A stretch of 64,000 nucleotides of DNA. Source: Bradyrhizobium sp. Arg816. GTDB taxonomy: Bacteria > Pseudomonadota > Alphaproteobacteria > Rhizobiales > Xanthobacteraceae. The position numbers and the translations under genes were made by a program. Below, one piece after another: positions 34,579-45,216 of the stretch. Position 1 is the first letter of the stretch. Each line of letters opens with the position of its first letter. The DNA lies in assembly GCF_029989365.1 (NCBI RefSeq), contig NZ_JAPRAQ010000032.1:1-64000 (forward strand). The letters are read 5' to 3'. The notes beneath the pieces are model-generated. The model was given only the letters and a program-made list of their open reading frames with translations, did no database searches and was not told the DNA's origin.

Positions 34579-35097
34579 ATGATGAAAGCCGTCGCAACTG
34601 CGGCAGATACCGCAGAGCGCGTCTCCGGCCAGCAGGGTTCGGTGCAGTCGCTCTATCTGGAAGCTTTGACTCTGGTGGAGCGGCTGCATCGCCGGCTCCT
34701 CGACGTCATCAAGGACGAGTTCGATCGCCGCGGCCGTGCGGACATCAACTCGGTGCAGGCGCTGCTGCTTTACAACATCGGCGACAAGGAGCTGACCGCG
34801 GGCGAGCTGCGCACGCGCGGTTACTATCTCGGCTCCAACGTCTCCTACAATCTGAAGAAGCTCGTCGAGCTCGGCTTCCTCGATCATCAGCGCTCGCGCG
34901 TCGATCGCCGCTCGGTGCGCATCCGCTTGACCCCGCAGGGCCAGGAAGTCCGCCGCATCGTCGACTCCCTCTACCAGAAGCACGTCAAGACGGTGGAGCA
35001 GGTCGGCGGCATCTCGGGCGAGGAGTTCTCGACCCTCAACAAGTCGCTGCACCGCCTCGAGCGGTTCTGGACCGACCAGATCCTGTATCGTCTCTGA
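34579..35097 (+). CDS. ldtR: MarR-family regulator LdtR
   Basis: The 172-residue protein has a MarR winged-helix core: QALLLYNIGDKELTAGELRT, then GYYLGSNVSYNLKKLVELGF as recognition helix region and DRRSVRIRLTPQGQEV as the wing. It matches LdtR of Hyphomicrobiales, which in Liberibacter and Sinorhizobium controls an L,D-transpeptidase gene and osmotic-stress tolerance. No transpeptidase gene is adjacent here, so the target is distant. The second ATG (34582) is an equally good start. The AT-rich leader upstream may carry autoregulatory sites. Confidence 0.82.
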   Translation: MMKAVATAADTAERVSGQQGSVQSLYLEALTLVERLHRRLLDVIKDEFDRRGRADINSVQALLLYNIGDKELTAGELRTRGYYLGSNVSYNLKKLVELGFLDHQRSRVDRRSVRIRLTPQGQEVRRIVDSLYQKHVKTVEQVGGISGEEFSTLNKSLHRLERFWTDQILYRL

Positions 35098-35296
35098 GTT
35101 CTTTACGACGGGACTTGGCCAAGCCGGCCCACAACAAGACCGGCAAGCCTCCCGAACGTGCCTGACCTCCCCAAGCGCGCCGGCCCGGCTCTGCCCGGAC
35201 CGGTGCGTTTTGTCGTTTCGCGACTGCGAAATAATTACCCGGCCGGGCGGAACCAGTTCCCCGCACCGCAGTTGTTACTGCGGATCGGAGGATGCG

Positions 35297-35533
35297 ATGC
35301 TGGTCGAGCGCGGGCTTCAGGCAATGAACGTCGAACTCGTGAGCGATGCCTATGCCATCGCCGCGAATTATCTCCGCCGCTCCGGCGCGATTCCCGACAC
35401 GCTGGTCACCAACGAACGCCTGCTCGAGATCGTCATCAAGCTGCTCCAGCACGGCGAATTCAACAAGATCAGGCTCGCCAACAAGGCCATTGGCCGGTTC
35501 GAGGCCCAGTCCGGGTCTCGCGCGGTTGCCTGA
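35297..35533 (+). CDS. Small conserved-type hypothetical protein
   Basis: The 78-residue soluble protein is mostly helical: AYAIAANYLRRSGAIPD, then LLEIVIKLLQHGEFNKIRLA and NKAIGRFEAQ. I do not recognise a family. ATG 35297 is preceded by GGAG seven bases upstream; a further in-frame extension to 35210 is without support. It is 37 bases upstream of another small gene, in the same direction, and glyA follows. Confidence 0.6.
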   Translation: MLVERGLQAMNVELVSDAYAIAANYLRRSGAIPDTLVTNERLLEIVIKLLQHGEFNKIRLANKAIGRFEAQSGSRAVA

Positions 35534-35570
35534 TCAAGACTCCCAAAATTCGACAGAACCAGAGGGTGAC

Positions 35571-35792
35571 ATGGAAGCTGCCATCGACCGGATCATGCAG
35601 ACCTATGACCTGCTCGCCAATCGCACGGCGGCGGCCAGCGAGGAGGCCCGCGTCAAGGTCACGAACTACCTCAATACCCTGATGGAAGCCGGCGAGAAGG
35701 ACCCCCACAGGTTGACGGTCTGCGGACTGACCTATCTGCGCCAGCTCGACGGCAGCGTGGACCCGGTGAAGGCGGGGTATACCGGGTTGTAG
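35571..35792 (+). CDS. Small hypothetical protein upstream of glyA
   Basis: The 73-residue product (MEAAIDRIMQTYDLLANR at the start, LTVCGLTYLRQLDGS near the end) is soluble and probably helical. AGAGGGTGAC precedes the ATG at 35571 and acts as ribosome-binding site. The codon pattern and spacing to its upstream neighbour suggest a two-gene unit. No family recognised. The following 253 bases to glyA contain a GGACGG...CCGTCC hairpin (35856-35875) without a T-run. Confidence 0.6.
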   Translation: MEAAIDRIMQTYDLLANRTAAASEEARVKVTNYLNTLMEAGEKDPHRLTVCGLTYLRQLDGSVDPVKAGYTGL

Positions 35793-36045
35793 GGGGCCGG
35801 TCCGGCCGGCACGGATTTTAAGGTCCAAATCGGACCCTTCAGGACTTATCGAGTCGGACGGTTCAGAAGCCGTCCTCTCGCCCGGATCCTTCCATCCCCA
35901 CCATATCTTGCATAAATATCAGGCCCGACCCGCAAATACTTGGCCGGGGGCGGGTGATGTGGTAGATCGCGCTCGCCGCTTCCGATCGCCACACCAGACC
36001 GCCCGTAGCCCGCCAAAAGGCTGCGGCGGTGGAGATATTCGCAAG

Positions 36046-37344
36046 ATGACCTCAGCCAGAACCGCCTCCGCGCCCGACTCGTTTTTCACCGCCTCGCTCG
36101 ACCAGGCCGACCCGGAAATCGCCGCCGCCATCAAGGGCGAGCTCGGCCGGCAGCGCCATGAGGTCGAGCTGATCGCCTCCGAGAACATCGTCAGCCGTGC
36201 CGTGCTGGAAGCGCAGGGTTCGGTGATGACCAACAAGTACGCAGAGGGTTATCCGGGCGCGCGCTACTATGGCGGTTGTGAGTGGGTCGACGTCGCCGAG
36301 AACCTCGCGATCGATCGCGCCAAGAAGCTGTTCGGCGCCAACTTCGCCAATGTGCAGCCGAACTCCGGCAGCCAGATGAACCAGGCCGTGTTCCTGGCGC
36401 TGCTGCAGCCCGGTGACACCTTCATGGGCCTCGACCTCGCGGCCGGCGGCCATCTCACTCACGGCTCGCCCGTCAACATGAGCGGCAAGTGGTTCAAGGC
36501 CGCGCACTACACCGTGCGCCGCGAGGACCAGATCATCGACATGGACGCGGTCGCCAAGCAGGCCGAAGAGGTCAAGCCCAAGCTGATCGTCGCCGGCGGC
36601 TCGGCCTATTCGCGCGCCTGGGACTTCAAGCGCTTTCGCGAGATCGCGGACAGCGTCGGCGCGTACCTCCTGGTCGACATGGCGCACTTCGCCGGTCTCG
36701 TCGCCGGCGGCGTGCATGCCTCGCCCGTGCCGTATGCCCACGTCACCACCACCACCACGCACAAGTCGCTGCGCGGTCCGCGCGGCGGCCTGATCCTCTC
36801 GAACGACGAGGCGCTCGCCAAGAAGCTCAACTCGGCGATCTTCCCGGGTCTGCAGGGCGGCCCCTTGATGCATGTGATCGCGGCGAAGGCGGTTGCCTTC
36901 GGCGAGGCGCTGCGTCCGGACTTCAAGATCTATGCGAAGAACGTCGTCGAGAACGCCAAGGCGCTGGCCGAGGCGATGAAGAGCCACGGGTTCGATATTG
37001 TCTCCGGCGGCACCGATAACCATCTGATGCTGGTCGACCTCAGGCCGAAGGGCCTGAAGGGCAACGTCTCGGAGAAGGCGCTGGTCCGCGCCGCCATCAC
37101 CTGCAACAAGAACGGCATTCCGTTCGACCCCGAAAAGCCCTTCGTCACCTCGGGCCTGCGTCTCGGCACCCCGGCGGCGACGACCCGCGGCTTCGGCGTC
37201 GCCGAATTCCAGCAGGTGGGCGGCATGATCGCCGAAGTCCTCAACGCGATCGCGCAGTCCGACGACGGCAAGGCGCCGCTGGTCGAAGCCGCGATCAAGG
37301 AGCGGGTCAAGGCACTCACCGATCGGTTCCCGATCTATCAGTAA
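36046..37344 (+). CDS. glyA: Serine hydroxymethyltransferase
   Basis: GlyA converts serine and tetrahydrofolate to glycine and methylene-tetrahydrofolate, supplying one-carbon units. The PLP lysine is Lys240 in TTTTTHKSLRGPRGG; ELIASENIVS, YAEGYPGARYYGGCEWVD and NVQPNSGSQMN are all intact. I start at ATG 36046 (432 residues), which gives the usual length; the frame opens at 35908 but the extra 46 residues are not family-like. nrdR follows 16 bases later, a pairing common in alphaproteobacteria. Confidence 0.95.
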   Translation: MTSARTASAPDSFFTASLDQADPEIAAAIKGELGRQRHEVELIASENIVSRAVLEAQGSVMTNKYAEGYPGARYYGGCEWVDVAENLAIDRAKKLFGANFANVQPNSGSQMNQAVFLALLQPGDTFMGLDLAAGGHLTHGSPVNMSGKWFKAAHYTVRREDQIIDMDAVAKQAEEVKPKLIVAGGSAYSRAWDFKRFREIADSVGAYLLVDMAHFAGLVAGGVHASPVPYAHVTTTTTHKSLRGPRGGLILSNDEALAKKLNSAIFPGLQGGPLMHVIAAKAVAFGEALRPDFKIYAKNVVENAKALAEAMKSHGFDIVSGGTDNHLMLVDLRPKGLKGNVSEKALVRAAITCNKNGIPFDPEKPFVTSGLRLGTPAATTRGFGVAEFQQVGGMIAEVLNAIAQSDDGKAPLVEAAIKERVKALTDRFPIYQ

Positions 37345-37360
37345 GGTCTAGGGTACACGG

Positions 37361-37843
37361 ATGCGCTGCCCGAACTGCAACAGTCTCGATACGCAGGTAA
37401 AGGACTCGCGTCCGACCGAGGATTCTTCCGTGATCCGCAGGCGGCGCGTGTGCGTCGCCTGCAATTTCCGCTTCACCACTTTCGAGCGCGTGCAGTTGCG
37501 CGAGCTCACGGTGATCAAGCGCAACGGCCGCCGCGTGCCGTTCGACCGCGACAAGCTGATGCGCTCGGTGTCGATCTCTTTGCGCAAGCGGCAGGTCGAG
37601 CCGGAGCGGGTCGAGAAGATGGTCTCCACCATCGTCCGCGAGCTCGAGACCGGCGGCGAGGCCGAGATCTCCTCCGAGGTGATCGGCGAGACCGTGATGG
37701 AGCATCTGCGCACGCTCGACGACGTCGCCTATGTGCGCTTTGCCTCGGTCTATCGCAATTTCCGCGAGGCCAAGGATTTCGCCGACGTGCTCGGCGAGCT
37801 CTCCGGTGAGGAGGAAGCGCGGCTCGCCGCGATCCGCAAATGA
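37361..37843 (+). CDS. nrdR: Transcriptional repressor NrdR
   Basis: NrdR represses ribonucleotide reductase genes in response to bound ATP/dATP. The zinc ribbon is MRCPNC (Cys3, Cys6) with VCVAC (Cys31, Cys34), and the ATP-cone spans about residues 49-139, with VIKRNGRRVPFDRDKL. At 160 residues it is full length. It overlaps ribD by four bases (ATGA), linking nucleotide regulation to the riboflavin genes. Confidence 0.95.
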   Translation: MRCPNCNSLDTQVKDSRPTEDSSVIRRRRVCVACNFRFTTFERVQLRELTVIKRNGRRVPFDRDKLMRSVSISLRKRQVEPERVEKMVSTIVRELETGGEAEISSEVIGETVMEHLRTLDDVAYVRFASVYRNFREAKDFADVLGELSGEEEARLAAIRK

Positions 37844-38988
37844 TCTTCCGGATCCTGGAGGATCAGTTCGCGCAGAAGGCCCGCGAGTCCAAGGACGCCG
37901 ATCGCCGCTTCATGCAGCTTGCGCTGGCGCTGGGTAAGCGCGGGCAGGGGCGCACCTGGCCCAATCCTGCCGTGGGCGCTGTCATCGTGAAGGACGGGGT
38001 CATCATCGGCCGCGGCTGGACACAGCCAGGCGGGCGGCCGCATGGCGAGCCCGAAGCGCTGCGCCGGGCCGGCGAGGCCGCGCGCGGCGCCACGCTTTAT
38101 GTCACGCTTGAGCCGTGCTCGCATTTCGGCAAGTCGCCGCCTTGCGCAGACGCGGTGATCGCCGCCGGCATCACGCGGGTGGTCGCGGCGATCGAGGATC
38201 CCAATCCGGAAGTCGCGGGTCAGGGTCATGCGCGCTTGCGCGCCGCCGGCATCAATGTGGATGTGGGTCTGTGCGCGGCGGAGGCCGCGTTCGACCACGC
38301 CGGGCATTTCCGCCGCATCCGTGACAAGCGCCCGCATGTGATCCTGAAGCTCGCGGTCTCGCCTGACGGCAAGATCGGTGCGGCTGGCGGCAAGCCGCTT
38401 GCGATCACGGGCGAGGCCGTGCGCAATCGTGTGCATCTGCTCCGCGCCCAGAGCGACGCCATCCTGGTCGGCATCGGCACGGTGCTGGCAGATGATCCGC
38501 AGCTGAATTGTCGCCTGCCGGGCATGGAAGCACGTTCTCCCATACGCGTCGTGCTCGACCAGAATCTGCGCATTCCGGCCGCGAGCCAGCTTGGTCGTTC
38601 CGCGCGGGAGACGCCGCTCTGGGTGATCGGCTCCGAGCTTGCGGAAGCTGCCGCCGCCACGCGGCTCGGAGCGGCCGGCGCTCAGATCATCCGCGTACCG
38701 CCGGGAAACGCTTCCGGGCTTGATCTTTCGGCCGTGCTGCATGTGCTGGCGGAGAAAGGCATCACGCGGCTGATGGTCGAGGGCGGCAGCCGTGTCGCGG
38801 CGTCCTTCGTCGCGGCCGACCTCGCCGACGAGATCTGGCTGTTCCGCGGAGCGGAAGAGGTCGGCCCGGGCGGCGTCGATGCGCTCGATGCATTGCCCCT
38901 GTCGAAAATCACGCAGTCGCGGGCCTATAAGGTTCATGCTAGCGAGACATTCGGCAAGGATACTCTCACCATCTACGAGCGCTCGTAA
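37840..38988 (+). CDS. ribD: Bifunctional riboflavin deaminase/reductase RibD
   Basis: RibD carries out the second and third steps after GTP cyclohydrolase II. The N-terminal deaminase has the zinc motifs PHGEPEAL (His68, Glu70) and PCSHFGKSPPCADA (Cys93, Cys102). The reductase starts near residue 165 (RPHVILKLAVSPDGKIG) and has a VEGGSRVAASF segment near 310. Most homologues have HAE at the zinc site; here it is HGE, which still keeps the ligand and catalytic acid. It overlaps nrdR and ribE. Confidence 0.94.
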   Translation: MIFRILEDQFAQKARESKDADRRFMQLALALGKRGQGRTWPNPAVGAVIVKDGVIIGRGWTQPGGRPHGEPEALRRAGEAARGATLYVTLEPCSHFGKSPPCADAVIAAGITRVVAAIEDPNPEVAGQGHARLRAAGINVDVGLCAAEAAFDHAGHFRRIRDKRPHVILKLAVSPDGKIGAAGGKPLAITGEAVRNRVHLLRAQSDAILVGIGTVLADDPQLNCRLPGMEARSPIRVVLDQNLRIPAASQLGRSARETPLWVIGSELAEAAAATRLGAAGAQIIRVPPGNASGLDLSAVLHVLAEKGITRLMVEGGSRVAASFVAADLADEIWLFRGAEEVGPGGVDALDALPLSKITQSRAYKVHASETFGKDTLTIYERS

Positions 38989-39599
38989 TGTTCACTGGCA
39001 TTGTCACCGATATCGGCGAGATCGTCGGCTTCACGCCGACAGCGCAGGGCCAGTTGCACAGGCTGCGCATCGCTTGCCGCTACGATCAGACCACCATCGC
39101 CGATGGTGCCTCGATCGCCTGCAGCGGCGTCTGCCTGACGGTCGTTGCTTCCGGCGTCGAAGGCGGCAGAACCTGGTTCGACGTCGATGCCGCCGCCGAG
39201 ACGCTGGCGCTGACAACTGCAAAGCACTGGAAGGTCGGCACGAGGCTCAATCTCGAGCGTGCGCTCAAGATCGGCGACGAGCTCGGCGGCCATATCGTCG
39301 CCGGCCATGCCGATGGTGTCGCCACCCTCGTCAGTCGCGAGGACCTGCCTGATATGGCGCGGTTCGAGCTCGCGACCACGCGGGAGCTCGCGCGATTCAT
39401 CGCCACCAAGGGCTCGATCACGCTCGACGGCGTGTCCCTGACGGTCAATACGGTGAGAGACGTGACCTTTTCGGTGCTGATCATCCCGCATACGCTGACG
39501 GTCACGACGATCGGCGGCTGGAAAGCGGGCGCCGAGGTCAATATCGAGGTCGACCTGATGGCCCGCTATGCAGCGCGGCTGACCGAAATGACGGTTTAA
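38988..39599 (+). CDS. ribE: Riboflavin synthase, alpha chain
   Basis: This 203-residue enzyme dismutates two lumazines into riboflavin and the pyrimidinedione. It begins MFTGIVTDIGEI and holds two tandem lumazine-binding barrels, the second starting near residue 98 (GGHIVAGHADGVA) with KGSITLDGVSLTVN. The ATG shares the last base of the ribD stop (TAATG), so translation is coupled. ribH follows after 75 bases. Confidence 0.94.
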   Translation: MFTGIVTDIGEIVGFTPTAQGQLHRLRIACRYDQTTIADGASIACSGVCLTVVASGVEGGRTWFDVDAAAETLALTTAKHWKVGTRLNLERALKIGDELGGHIVAGHADGVATLVSREDLPDMARFELATTRELARFIATKGSITLDGVSLTVNTVRDVTFSVLIIPHTLTVTTIGGWKAGAEVNIEVDLMARYAARLTEMTV

Positions 39600-39674
39600 A
39601 ACTTGGCTTACCCGCTCGCGGCGACTACATAACGCGCCGACCCAAGAGACGACTTAACTAAACGGATTTAGACG

Positions 39675-40166
39675 ATGGCAGACGCGCGGCGCGCACCCCT
39701 GAAGGACCAGACCGACATTTCCGGCGCACGCGCGCTGATTGTCGAGGCACGGTTCTATGACGATCTCCAGGATGCGCTTCTGGACGGCGCGGTGACCGAG
39801 CTGAAGGCGGCCGGTCTGACGCATGACGTGATCACGGTTCCAGGAGCACTGGAAATCCCGGCGGCGGTCGCCATCGCGATCGATGCCGCGGCGGCGAACG
39901 GCAAGCCCTATGACGCGGTGATCGCGCTCGGCTGCGTGATCCGCGGCGATACCATCCATTTCGAGATCGTCTCGCAGGAATCCTCGCGCGCGCTGATGGA
40001 TCTTGCGGTTTCGCGAAAGCTACCGCTGGGCAACGGCATCCTCACCGTCAACACCGAGGCGCAGGCCTGGGCGCGGGCGCGCGCCAGCGAGCTCAACAAG
40101 GGCGGCGATGCCGCGCGCGCCGCGATCGCGATGCTGCGCATCAAGCGCCGCCTGGCGCGGGCCTGA
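39675..40166 (+). CDS. ribH: 6,7-dimethyl-8-ribityllumazine synthase
   Basis: RibH joins the pyrimidine intermediate with dihydroxybutanone phosphate to give lumazine, the substrate of RibE. Signatures are VPGALEIPAAVAIAID and the catalytic-loop GCVIRGDTIHFEIVS, whose His is the general base. At 163 residues it is normal. It is separated from nusB by three bases. Confidence 0.95.
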   Translation: MADARRAPLKDQTDISGARALIVEARFYDDLQDALLDGAVTELKAAGLTHDVITVPGALEIPAAVAIAIDAAAANGKPYDAVIALGCVIRGDTIHFEIVSQESSRALMDLAVSRKLPLGNGILTVNTEAQAWARARASELNKGGDAARAAIAMLRIKRRLARA

Positions 40167-40169
40167 GCG

Positions 40170-40667
40170 ATGGCTGACAACAGCAAAAAACCGCCTGTCG
40201 GCACCGAGAAGAAAGCGAACCGGCGCGGTGCGGCGCGGCTCGCGGCCGTGCAGGCGCTGTATCAGATGGACATTGCCGGCGCTGGCATCAACGACATCTT
40301 TGCGGAGTTCGAGAGCCACTGGCTCGGCAACGAGGTCGAGGGCGATACTTACCTGCCGGCGGAAGCGGCCTTCTTTCGCGACGTGGTCTCCGGCGTCGTG
40401 CGCGACCAGAAGATGCTCGATCCCCTGATCGACGAGGCGCTGTCGAAGGGCTGGCCGCTGAAGCGGATCGAGGCCATCCTGCGCGCGGTACTGCGGGCAG
40501 GGGCCTATGAGCTCCAGCATCGCAAGGACGTGCCGGGCCGCGTCGTCGTGTCGGAATATGTCGACGTCGCGAACGCCTTCGTCGACCGCGAGGAGACCGG
40601 CATGGTCAACGCCGTGCTCGACCAGATCGGTCGCCAGTTCCGCGGCGACGAGTTCGGGCGGGGCTAA
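40170..40667 (+). CDS. nusB: Transcription antitermination factor NusB
   Basis: NusB binds boxA RNA with ribosomal protein S10 and allows antitermination of rRNA operons. The helical protein (165 residues) begins with a basic tail, then RRGAARLAAVQALYQMDIAG, the RNA-binding N-terminus, and contains VSEYVDVANAFVDREETG near the end. ribH-nusB-thiL is a widespread alphaproteobacterial order. Confidence 0.94.
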   Translation: MADNSKKPPVGTEKKANRRGAARLAAVQALYQMDIAGAGINDIFAEFESHWLGNEVEGDTYLPAEAAFFRDVVSGVVRDQKMLDPLIDEALSKGWPLKRIEAILRAVLRAGAYELQHRKDVPGRVVVSEYVDVANAFVDREETGMVNAVLDQIGRQFRGDEFGRG

Positions 40668-40691
40668 TTGAGACGATGACTTCCGCCGTAG

Positions 40692-40810
40692 CCGTCATCC
40701 TGAGGTGCCGGAGCGAAGCGGAGGCCTCGAAGGACGACGGCGTGCCGCTGAGGTGCTGCTCGGCCGTGCATCCTTCGAGGCTCGCAAGGGCTCGCACCTC
40801 AGGATGACGG
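40692..40810. repeat. Palindromic intergenic repeat, CCGTCATCCTGAGGTG family
   Basis: The element has perfect 16-bp inverted ends: CCGTCATCCTGAGGTG at 40692-40707 and its complement at 40795-40810. Internal GAGGCCTCGAAGGA and TCCTTCGAGGCTC form a second stem. It ends 10 bases before the thiL start, so it lies in the thiL leader. Confidence 0.85.
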
Positions 40811-40820
40811 GTCTGCTATC

Positions 40821-41822
40821 GTGACGCAGAACGACGATCAGGGCTCCGCCGAAGACTCCCTCATCGCGCGCTATTTCAAGCCGCTGGCGACTGACCCCGG
40901 CGCGTTCGGGCTGGTCGACGATGCCGCGGTCCTGTCCTCGTCCGGCGACGACATCGTCGTCACCACCGACGCCGTCGTCGAGGGCGTGCATTATCTGACC
41001 ACTGATCCACCGGGCACCATCGCCCGCAAGGCACTGCGGGTGAACCTGTCGGATCTCGCCGCCAAAGGCGCGGTGCCCGCCGGCTTCGTGCTGACGCTGG
41101 CGCTGCGCAGCAAGGAGGATGCCTGGCTCAGGCCGTTCGCCGATGCGCTCGGCGAGGACAGCAGGACTTTCGCGTGCCCGCTGCTTGGCGGCGACACGGT
41201 GTCGACGCCGGGGCCGCAGATGATCTCGATCACCGCCTTCGGCCGCGTGCCGAAGGGACGGATGGTCGGCCGTACCGGCGCGCGGCCGGGCGACAGCATC
41301 CTGGTGACGGGAACGATCGGAGACGCCGCGCTCGGCCTCGACGTGCTCACAGGCGGCGCCGCGGCCGGGGCGCTCGCGTCCGAACCGCAGGCGAAGGAGA
41401 TGCTGGTCTCGCGCTATCGCGTGCCGCAGCCGCGCAATGTGCTGGCGCAGGCCGTGAGGGACCACGCGACGGCCGCGATGGATGTCTCCGACGGCCTGGC
41501 CGGCGATCTGACGAAACTCTGTGCGGCATCCGGCGTCTCGGCCACGGTTGACGTCGCGAACGTGCCGCTCTCGGCTGCTGCGGCTGGCCTGATCGCGGGC
41601 AACGTCGTTTGCGTTGAGACGCTGCTCGCCGGGGGCGACGATTACGAGGTGCTGTGCACCGTGCCGCCGGGGCAAAGCGATGCGCTGATTGCCGCGGGGC
41701 AGGCGGCGGGTGTGGCTGTCACGGCGATCGGTACGATCGTCGCGGGCCATGAGCGGCCGCGCTTTTTGGACGGGCGAGGCCAGGAATTGGCCTTGAGGCG
41801 CCTGTCTTACAGCCACTTCTGA
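40821..41822 (+). CDS. thiL: Thiamine-monophosphate kinase
   Basis: ThiL phosphorylates thiamine monophosphate to the active cofactor TPP. The Mg-ATP region has DDAAVLSSSGDDIVVTTD, then EGVHY and the AMDVSDGLAGDLTKLC segment conserved in AIR-synthase-like kinases. GTG at 40821 is the start (333 residues); it lies directly after a palindromic repeat. Gene order after nusB supports the call. Confidence 0.93.
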   Translation: MTQNDDQGSAEDSLIARYFKPLATDPGAFGLVDDAAVLSSSGDDIVVTTDAVVEGVHYLTTDPPGTIARKALRVNLSDLAAKGAVPAGFVLTLALRSKEDAWLRPFADALGEDSRTFACPLLGGDTVSTPGPQMISITAFGRVPKGRMVGRTGARPGDSILVTGTIGDAALGLDVLTGGAAAGALASEPQAKEMLVSRYRVPQPRNVLAQAVRDHATAAMDVSDGLAGDLTKLCAASGVSATVDVANVPLSAAAAGLIAGNVVCVETLLAGGDDYEVLCTVPPGQSDALIAAGQAAGVAVTAIGTIVAGHERPRFLDGRGQELALRRLSYSHF

Positions 41823-41946
41823 ATTCAAATCCGCCCGAACCCCGATCTGTCCCGGCCTTTCCCGGTCGCCGGTTGGCGCAACCCTGGCGACAGCAAGCGG
41901 CTGTATCAGCGCCATAGCCACCAAAGCAGCCAATGGACGTGATTCG

Positions 41947-42555
41947 ATGACGGCGGCCGTTTCGAGTTTGAGCGAGGCGCGAACTGTTCCCTTGAGGGAG
42001 TGCGGAAGCTGCACGCTCTGTTGCAAGGTCTACAACGTGGTCGAGCTCGGCAAGGCCGCTGGCAAATGGTGCTCGCATTGCAAGCCCGGCCGGGGTTGCA
42101 CGATCCACGACAATCTGCCGGACGAGTGCGCCGCGTTCAATTGTCTCTGGAAAACCATGCCGTCGATGTCCATGCAATGGAAGCCGGATCAGTCGAAGAT
42201 GGTGCTCACCTTGCATCCCGGGACTAACAACATTCATGTCGTGGTCGATCCCGGCCTGCCATCGGCCTGGACCCGGGAGCCTTATCACGGCCAGTTGCGC
42301 GGGTTGTCGAAGGCCAACATGGCGAAAGGCCATCTTGTCGTGGTGTTGGTCAATGAGCAGGGGACGCTCATCCTGCCCGACCAGGATGTGCCGCTCGGCA
42401 TCCTCAAGCCCGAGCAGGCCGTTTCGGTGACGCTGGAGGCTGGCCCCAATGGCGGCGTCTACGACGTCAAGATCTTCAACCGGCGTACAACAGCCGACGG
42501 GCAGACCTTGGAACTGGCGGCAGCGTCTCGCCATCCCGTGAGGTCGGCCGCATAG
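41947..42555 (+). CDS. Cysteine-cluster protein (YkgJ-like)
   Basis: The first 70 residues hold ten cysteines: CGSCTLCCKVY (Cys19, 22, 25, 26), WCSHC (42, 45), GRGC (51), ECAAFNC (61, 66). The CxxCxxCC start and following cysteines resemble the YkgJ/UPF0153 group, thought to bind zinc or an iron-sulfur cluster. The remaining 130 residues contain no cysteine and look like a beta-rich domain. Function unknown; no partner gene adjacent. Length 202 residues. Confidence 0.7.
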   Translation: MTAAVSSLSEARTVPLRECGSCTLCCKVYNVVELGKAAGKWCSHCKPGRGCTIHDNLPDECAAFNCLWKTMPSMSMQWKPDQSKMVLTLHPGTNNIHVVVDPGLPSAWTREPYHGQLRGLSKANMAKGHLVVVLVNEQGTLILPDQDVPLGILKPEQAVSVTLEAGPNGGVYDVKIFNRRTTADGQTLELAAASRHPVRSAA

Positions 42556-42838
42556 GCGTGGCCGCGGCCAAGCCTCGCCGGTTTCGGAGAGGCGCCTCGC
42601 GGAGTTGCGTCAAGCCGTCGGTCAAACGCACCAGAATTGGCCTAAATACCTGCCGAGATCGGCTTTTTCGACCTTATCCGGCGTTGCACCCTCAATTTGA
42701 TTTTGGCAAGCTTGTGACCGACCAGGGCCACACCTTCGTGCGAGGGGCGGCCCTGTTCAACATAAGGGCGCCCACCGCATGACGGAAAAACAAAAGGCGC
42801 CGGGGGTACGTACATCAAGGATCTGAGGCAAAAATCAC

Positions 42839-44959
<2,121 letters not shown>

Positions 44960-44980
44960 ACGGCGTAAGCGACACACGAC

Positions 44981-45012
44981 AAAACCCCGCGGCGCGAGCC
45001 GCGGGGTTTTTG
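44981..45012 (+). terminator. Intrinsic terminator after hppA
   Basis: A 13-bp stem (AAAACCCCGCGGC at 44981-44993, GCCGCGGGGTTTT at 44998-45010) with GCGA loop is followed by further T residues and lies 22 bases after the hppA stop. Confidence 0.9.
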
Positions 45013-45065
45013 TTTGACGGGCTGGAGGCTCTCACCACGTCATTGCGAGGGTAGCCACACCCAAG

Positions 45066-45171
45066 CTGTCATCGCCCGAGAAGGCGGGCGATCCAGTATT
45101 CCAGAGACAGCACCGTTATGCGGAGAAGCCGCGGCGTACTGGATTCCCCGCCTTCGCGGGGAACGACAGCA
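45066..45171. repeat. Palindromic intergenic repeat, two-hairpin family, copy C
   Basis: The element runs from CTGTCATCGCCCGAGAAGGC through GATCCAGTATTCCAGAGACAG and AGAAGCCGCGGCGTACTGGAT to TTCCCCGCCTTCGCGGGGAA and CGACAGCAG. The central modules CCAGTATTCCAGAGAC and GAAGCCGCGGCGTACTGGAT are the same as those at 30580-30686; the outer hairpin arms differ. Confidence 0.85.
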
Positions 45172-45216
45172 GTGCGTGCAGCCGCTACCCCCCGCGCCAA
45201 CGTCTCACGCGAACGC

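Noticed and set aside
35793..36045. Possible riboswitch in the glyA leader
   Set aside because: A GGACGG/CCGTCC hairpin is present, but I could not match any known glycine or SAM riboswitch core.
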